From Acanthochromis polyacanthus (taxonomy: Eukaryota; Chordata; Actinopteri; Pomacentridae), in assembly GCF_021347895.1 (NCBI RefSeq), contig NC_067135.1, forward strand, positions 25,059,847 through 25,123,846: a stretch of 64,000 bases of DNA. Reading direction: 5' to 3'. Position numbers and translations under genes: made by a program. Below, piece after piece: positions 59,951 through 64,000 of the stretch; position 1 is the stretch's first letter; every line of letters begins with the position of its first letter. Below the pieces are notes generated by a model. The model worked only from the letters and a program-made list of their open reading frames with translations. It was not told the DNA's origin and did no database searches.

Positions 59951-60337
59951 CTGCATAGCGTTGCCCTCAGGCAACAAACCACATTTTACAATCCCACACT
60001 GGCCCTTTAAAAGAATTCTTGATTATTTTTTTTTCAAATAATACTACCAGACACATCTCTGTCCAATAAAATGACCATTTGAAGTGGGTGTACCCTTTTG
60101 TTTGGGGGTGGAGCAGTCCTTTCAGGAAGTCAAGCCGCATAGGACACATGCTACAGATTGGTAAGATTAATTTCACTTTTTAACACGTTAAAATTGAATA
60201 CCTTTATACCAAGAAAATATGTGCATGTGCATGAGTGTACAGGGAAGCTTGTTTGATTGTTTAAATACTTATTTTGTTTTTATTTATATATTAAAACTGT
60301 GTTTTTTCATTTGTTGCCTCAAGGCAACATTGTGCAG
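59951..60337. mobile_element. 387-bp MITE with hairpin-containing ends
   Basis: The ends CTGCATAGCGTTGCC-CTCAG and, inverted, CTGCACAATGTTGCC-TTGAG match over about 28 bp with few mismatches. Each end itself holds the small hairpin GTTGCC...GGCAAC. CTA flanks both sides (59948-59950, 60338-60340), a possible 3-bp duplication. No ORF. Confidence 0.5.
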
Positions 60338-60598
60338 CTAGCCCAATTTTATTCAGGCAATGTAATGCATTTGTATGTATGGAGATGTGTTTTTATGCAT
60401 AAATGATCATAGTCAATATTTTTACTTTACAATCTAATGATATTTATACAGGACATGGATGTTAATACATTTTATTTAAGGAAGCAGGAGGATTTTGAGG
60501 TTAGGGCCATTCCCACAGACAGCGAGGAAATGGACCAGGAGGAATGGATCCCTGAGTCAGGTTTGAGGGACACTTCATAGCTCAGGGGTCAGTTGGAA

Positions 60599-61025
<427 letters not shown>

Positions 61026-61179
61026 AAAATACAGCGAGTCTGAGACAGAGGAAGAGCAAGAAGATGAACATGAAGAGGTGGCTGAAGTGCCTCACCTCCC
61101 AAAAACTCCACAACACTAACTACCACCTCCTGGACATGATCATCACCACCTGGCTGCTCTACCGAAGGCAGTGGTATGG

Positions 61180-61393
61180 CAGGGGTGTCAAACTCCATTC
61201 CTGGAGGGCCACTATCCTGCATGTTTTAGATGTTTCCCTCTTCCAACACACCTGATTCAAATGATGAGGCTCGTTATCAGGCTTCTGCTGAGCTTGATGA
61301 TAAGCTGATCATTTGAATCAGGTGTGTTGGAAGAGGGAAACATCTAAAACATGCAGGATAGTGGCCCTCCAAGAACTGAGTTTGACACCCCTG
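61180..61393. mobile_element. hAT MITE (214 bp) in piggyBac-type exon
   Basis: Inverted ends CAGGGGTGTCAAACTC, folding along most of the element. An exact 8-bp duplication TGGTATGG lies at 61172-61179 and 61394-61401. It interrupts the transposase reading directly after LLYRRQW. Confidence 0.92.
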
Positions 61394-61802
61394 TGGTATG
61401 GGGAAGAAAGAGGTAATTAAGCTTTATACTTTCAAGTCATACATTGCAGAGGGCCTCTGCAAAAGTGGGAAGAGCCTGGAGAAGAAGAGAGGTCGTCACA
61501 GCCTGTCCATTGCTGGTGCATATGAGGAGAAGATGAAGAGAGGACGTACAGCTCCCATTCCAGTCCCAGATGTCCGCCTGGATCAAACAGCTCACTGGCT
61601 CATTATGACCGGGGACAAGGGGAGATGCAGGGTGCCACGGTGCAATGGTACACCAAAAGCTATGTGCCGCAAACATAATGTCCACCTCTGCTTTACCCCT
61701 GATGACAACTGCTTCCTGAAGTTTCACACTGAATAAACAAGACAGATCCCTGAATCAGTTGTGTGAGATCAGGGGTCAGTTGTGTGTTTGTGTGTGTGCA
61801 TG

Positions 61803-61949
61803 TTTGGGTCATGTAGAAATGTCCTTATTCTTGAAAGAAAAGCATTTTTTTCAATGAAGATAACATTCAATGAATCATTGAAAAAAAAAAGCTTTTCTTT
61901 CAAGAATAAGGATATTTCTACATGACCCAAAACTTTTGAATGGCAGTGT
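61803..61949. mobile_element. Tc1-type fold-back MITE
   Basis: TTTGGGTCATGTAGAAAT and its inverted copy, about 40 bp each, around a short A/T loop. The right end AACTTTTGAATGGCAGTGTA is the common fish Tc1-MITE terminus. The left terminus is truncated. Confidence 0.7.
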
Positions 61950-62094
61950 AAATCATCTGAGTCTCCGGTGTGTCTCTCTGTGTCTGCCTCGACATCGCTG
62001 AACTTCCACAACAGTGGACACATGAGATCGAATTGGACTGAAATGAGTTTGACACTCCTGAAATAAATTTTTAAAAATGTCAGGTTGAGGTTTT

Positions 62095-62352
62095 AAAAGG
62101 GGTTTTGGACCATCAAGGTGCAGCGACGAAGCCAGAATCACCAGCTGTGGTTCGCTGATGATATGATAAATTTTGAAAACCAAACAACATATAAATCTGC
62201 TGTGTTCCTGGGAGGGAATGTTGATAAAGTTGAGCTTCCTGTAGCAGGAAAGCTGTTTGTAAGTAAGTTAAACAGTTATTTATTAATTAGCTGGAAAACA
62301 CTTTTAAAGTCTGCAAATCCTACAAGAAGCCCTGAATGAATGTTATGCTGTA
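62095..62352 (+). repeat. Inverted 258-bp arm, right
   Basis: Partner of 58943-59200 (5 differences). It contains an exon-like reading, 62100-62258, between TAAAAG and GTAAGTAAG, phase 0 on both sides. The outer end is CAGCATAACATTC then TA on the complementary strand. Either a terminal repeat of a 3.4-kb unit or a duplicated gene exon. Confidence 0.88.
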
Positions 62353-62448
62353 ATCCAACCAGCTTTTTTTATTATGATGCTAATTATATTATTTTAACTA
62401 ATTGACTAAAAAGCTGTTTTTTTCTCTTTGCAGGATGCTGATTGTTAA
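62100..62448 (+). CDS. Two-exon 3' end of an unknown gene
   Basis: Exon 62100-62258 reads GFWTIKV, then SQNHQLWFADDMINFEN and VELPVAGKLF. It splices in phase to 62434 (after TTCTCTTTGCAG), giving DADC and a stop at 62446-62448. The 3' UTR has AATAAA at 62603-62608. I do not recognise the family. Good splice sites and a polyadenylation signal suggest a real gene end or a transposon gene; upstream exons are not found, as MITEs and the piggyBac-type remnant precede it. Confidence 0.4.
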
Positions 62449-62746
62449 ACAGAGTCGACCGCATCAAAGTGGATTAAACTGTTCTACTAAAAACAGTTTT
62501 GATTGGATATTTGAAGTCTTGCGTTTGTGTATTTATGTGTAATTATTCACAGCATCTTGCTTCAGAGAAGTTGAGGAATATCTTCACCTGTCTTATGAAT
62601 CAAATAAATCACCTTCTTGCTCAAGTTGACTTTGTGTTTAACTCTTTTATTTAAAACATGATTAAACATTTACATCTGTAGATCTGTCACATTTTTGTCA
62701 GTAGGTATATTTACTTTATTGGTTTGCTTGAATCCTGGTGAATGAT

Positions 62747-63650
62747 TGTTATGATCCAACCTCTAGGGGTTGGCTGGATGCAACAAAAAAACAGGTGGTA
62801 TTGGTTTAGGTGAAGGGATTTATTGCTTAGTAGCAAAGGAACGTAAAAGTGACAATGAAACACAAGACTGGTGGATGTTGCCAAAACAAAGAACGGAATA
62901 AAACATGACGAAGGCTAACAGAGTTTGATACTAAGCTAAACACAAAGAAAACAACTAAACTCCCTCGCCAAACCGAACTACACGAGCAACACCCACCACC
63001 AGGAACAAAAACTAATACAAAGGGTGTACAAACGAACCAAACAAAACTGGTGCCTCACACTCATTGATTTCACAGTTCACAAAGACTCCAAGACAGAGTG
63101 GCTTCTTCACTAAAGTGGCAGGCTGCTAATTTGAGCCTCAGTCTCCGCTCGACAGCAAGCTCCACACCAAGACAGCAGCCGCCAACAGAAACCCAGAGTG
63201 TCGGCAGATCTCACCACGAGTATCTACCGACCGAAGTGTCTGCGGTACCCACCAAGCCCCCACCGTACCTGCAGACCGAAACACATTGAAACACAAAGTT
63301 CCACACACAAAGGCACCAGGGTGGACTGGTCAAAGCACCAGCCACCCAAGCTAATGGCATGGTGGCAGCTATATAGGTTGCAGATATGGTGAAGGCTGCA
63401 TCTAGTTGGATCAGAGATGGAGGGGAGCTGGAGGGTGGCCCAATCAGGACGGCCGGAGGGCGAAGAGAACCGGATTGCAGGGCAGGTCATCAGCTCTGGT
63501 GTCATCAGCTGGAATGGCTGGCAGCTGGGTTCCTACAGACTCTGAAACGACCACAGCTGAACCCACACATTTAACTCTACCCCACACAAAGGCCCAACAG
63601 GAATACCACCTCGAGAATCAAACGGCACACCAATACTGGTGGCCGTAACA
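62747..63650 (-). mobile_element. Solo LTR (904 bp)
   Basis: It begins TGTTATGATCCAACC and ends GGCCGTAACA, with an exact 5-bp duplication ATGAT at 62742-62746 and 63651-63655. No second LTR or internal region is present. A minus-strand AATAAA (GCAATAAATCCC near 62825) suggests minus orientation. It is unrelated to the TGTCA family at 5883 and 28234. Confidence 0.8.
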
Positions 63651-63819
63651 ATGATGTTGATTTCTTTACTTTGTATTTTTTCTTTTAAGAATCTTAAAGT
63701 GATTGAAATTTCTCAAATACAGTTAGCACAGCCTTCAGTCGATATTCATGTTGAGTATTGCTTGTTGGCTATTGCTGTAATGTCAGAAAAACAATCATTC
63801 CTTCTCTAAATCAAGTCTG

Positions 63820-64000
63820 TTAGATGTTGTGTGGTGTCCCCCAGGGGTCAGTGTTGGAACCATATCTGTTTATTCTATATAGTAATGACTTGTGTCAGGA
63901 CTGAATTCGTGTTTTTTTGCAGATCATACATGATGACAGTTTAGAGACGCCACTAATTAATATTCAAACAGAGATGGCAAAATCAAAACAGTGGTTTGAC
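63820..64000 (+). mobile_element. Non-LTR reverse transcriptase fragment
   Basis: GVPQGSVLEPYLFILYSNDL at about 63834-63895 is the conserved RT motif before the catalytic YADD region. A stop follows soon and a decayed continuation runs to the window edge (INIQTEMAKSKQWF). The clade is not determined. Confidence 0.7.

Overview
The window is nuclear DNA from a ray-finned fish, most likely a percomorph teleost. It holds many Tc1/mariner, hAT, PIF/Harbinger and piggyBac-type transposons, a DANA/V-SINE-type tRNA SINE, L1- and L2-type LINE fragments, LTR elements, long (GT)n tracts, and spliced host genes with GT-AG introns. There is no bacterial-style coding density, CRISPR array or operon. The species cannot be named from the sequence alone.

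Layout. 1-12 kb is a stack of nested transposons. A decayed hAT (to 4976) lies in the start of a Tc1 remnant (to about 12060). That Tc1 is split by a Harbinger element (5571-11155), which is itself split by an LTR retroelement (5883-9072) and by a 914-bp TTAA-flanked element (9707-10620). 12-18.2 kb is a partial triplication of the DNA upstream of the next gene. 18.2-22.7 kb is a spliced gene with a single coding exon of 676 codons, equivalent to the C-terminal part of SAMD9/SAMD9L, an interferon-pathway antiviral and translation-repressing family. 23.7-28.1 kb is intergenic: a Tc1 end, a TTAA MITE, a SINE tail and a degenerate minisatellite.

28.2-43.9 kb holds an immunoglobulin V-set receptor-like gene (B7/butyrophilin-like) on the plus strand. 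Its signal-peptide exon is cut by a complete 4.86-kb LTR element with a 5-bp target duplication. Downstream it is spread apart by a 5.8-kb hAT, which carries a Tc1 copy, and by a 2.0-kb non-autonomous hAT. 44-45.6 kb is a trinucleotide-rich array containing a deletion-derivative Tc1. 48-50 kb carries L2-type LINE and MITE debris. 50.4-53.7 kb is a minus-strand seven-helix receptor-like gene with a non-coding first exon. 54-64 kb is dense mobile DNA: a Harbinger-type element with L1 debris, a piggyBac-type transposase remnant, two near-identical 258-bp inverted arms that carry an exon-like sequence, a solo LTR and a LINE end.

The two LTR elements (5883-9072 and 28234-33094) are the most unusual content. 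Both have paired LTRs, target duplications and a polypurine tract. Neither shows capsid zinc knuckle, protease, reverse transcriptase or integrase. Instead each codes for a related protein with a conserved N-terminal region of about 210 residues and a proline/arginine-rich repeat tail. They look like non-autonomous retroelements with their own conserved ORF. The host genes that can be read are the SAMD9L-like gene and two membrane-receptor genes, two of the three with an immune flavour. No joint pathway is shown by the sequence.
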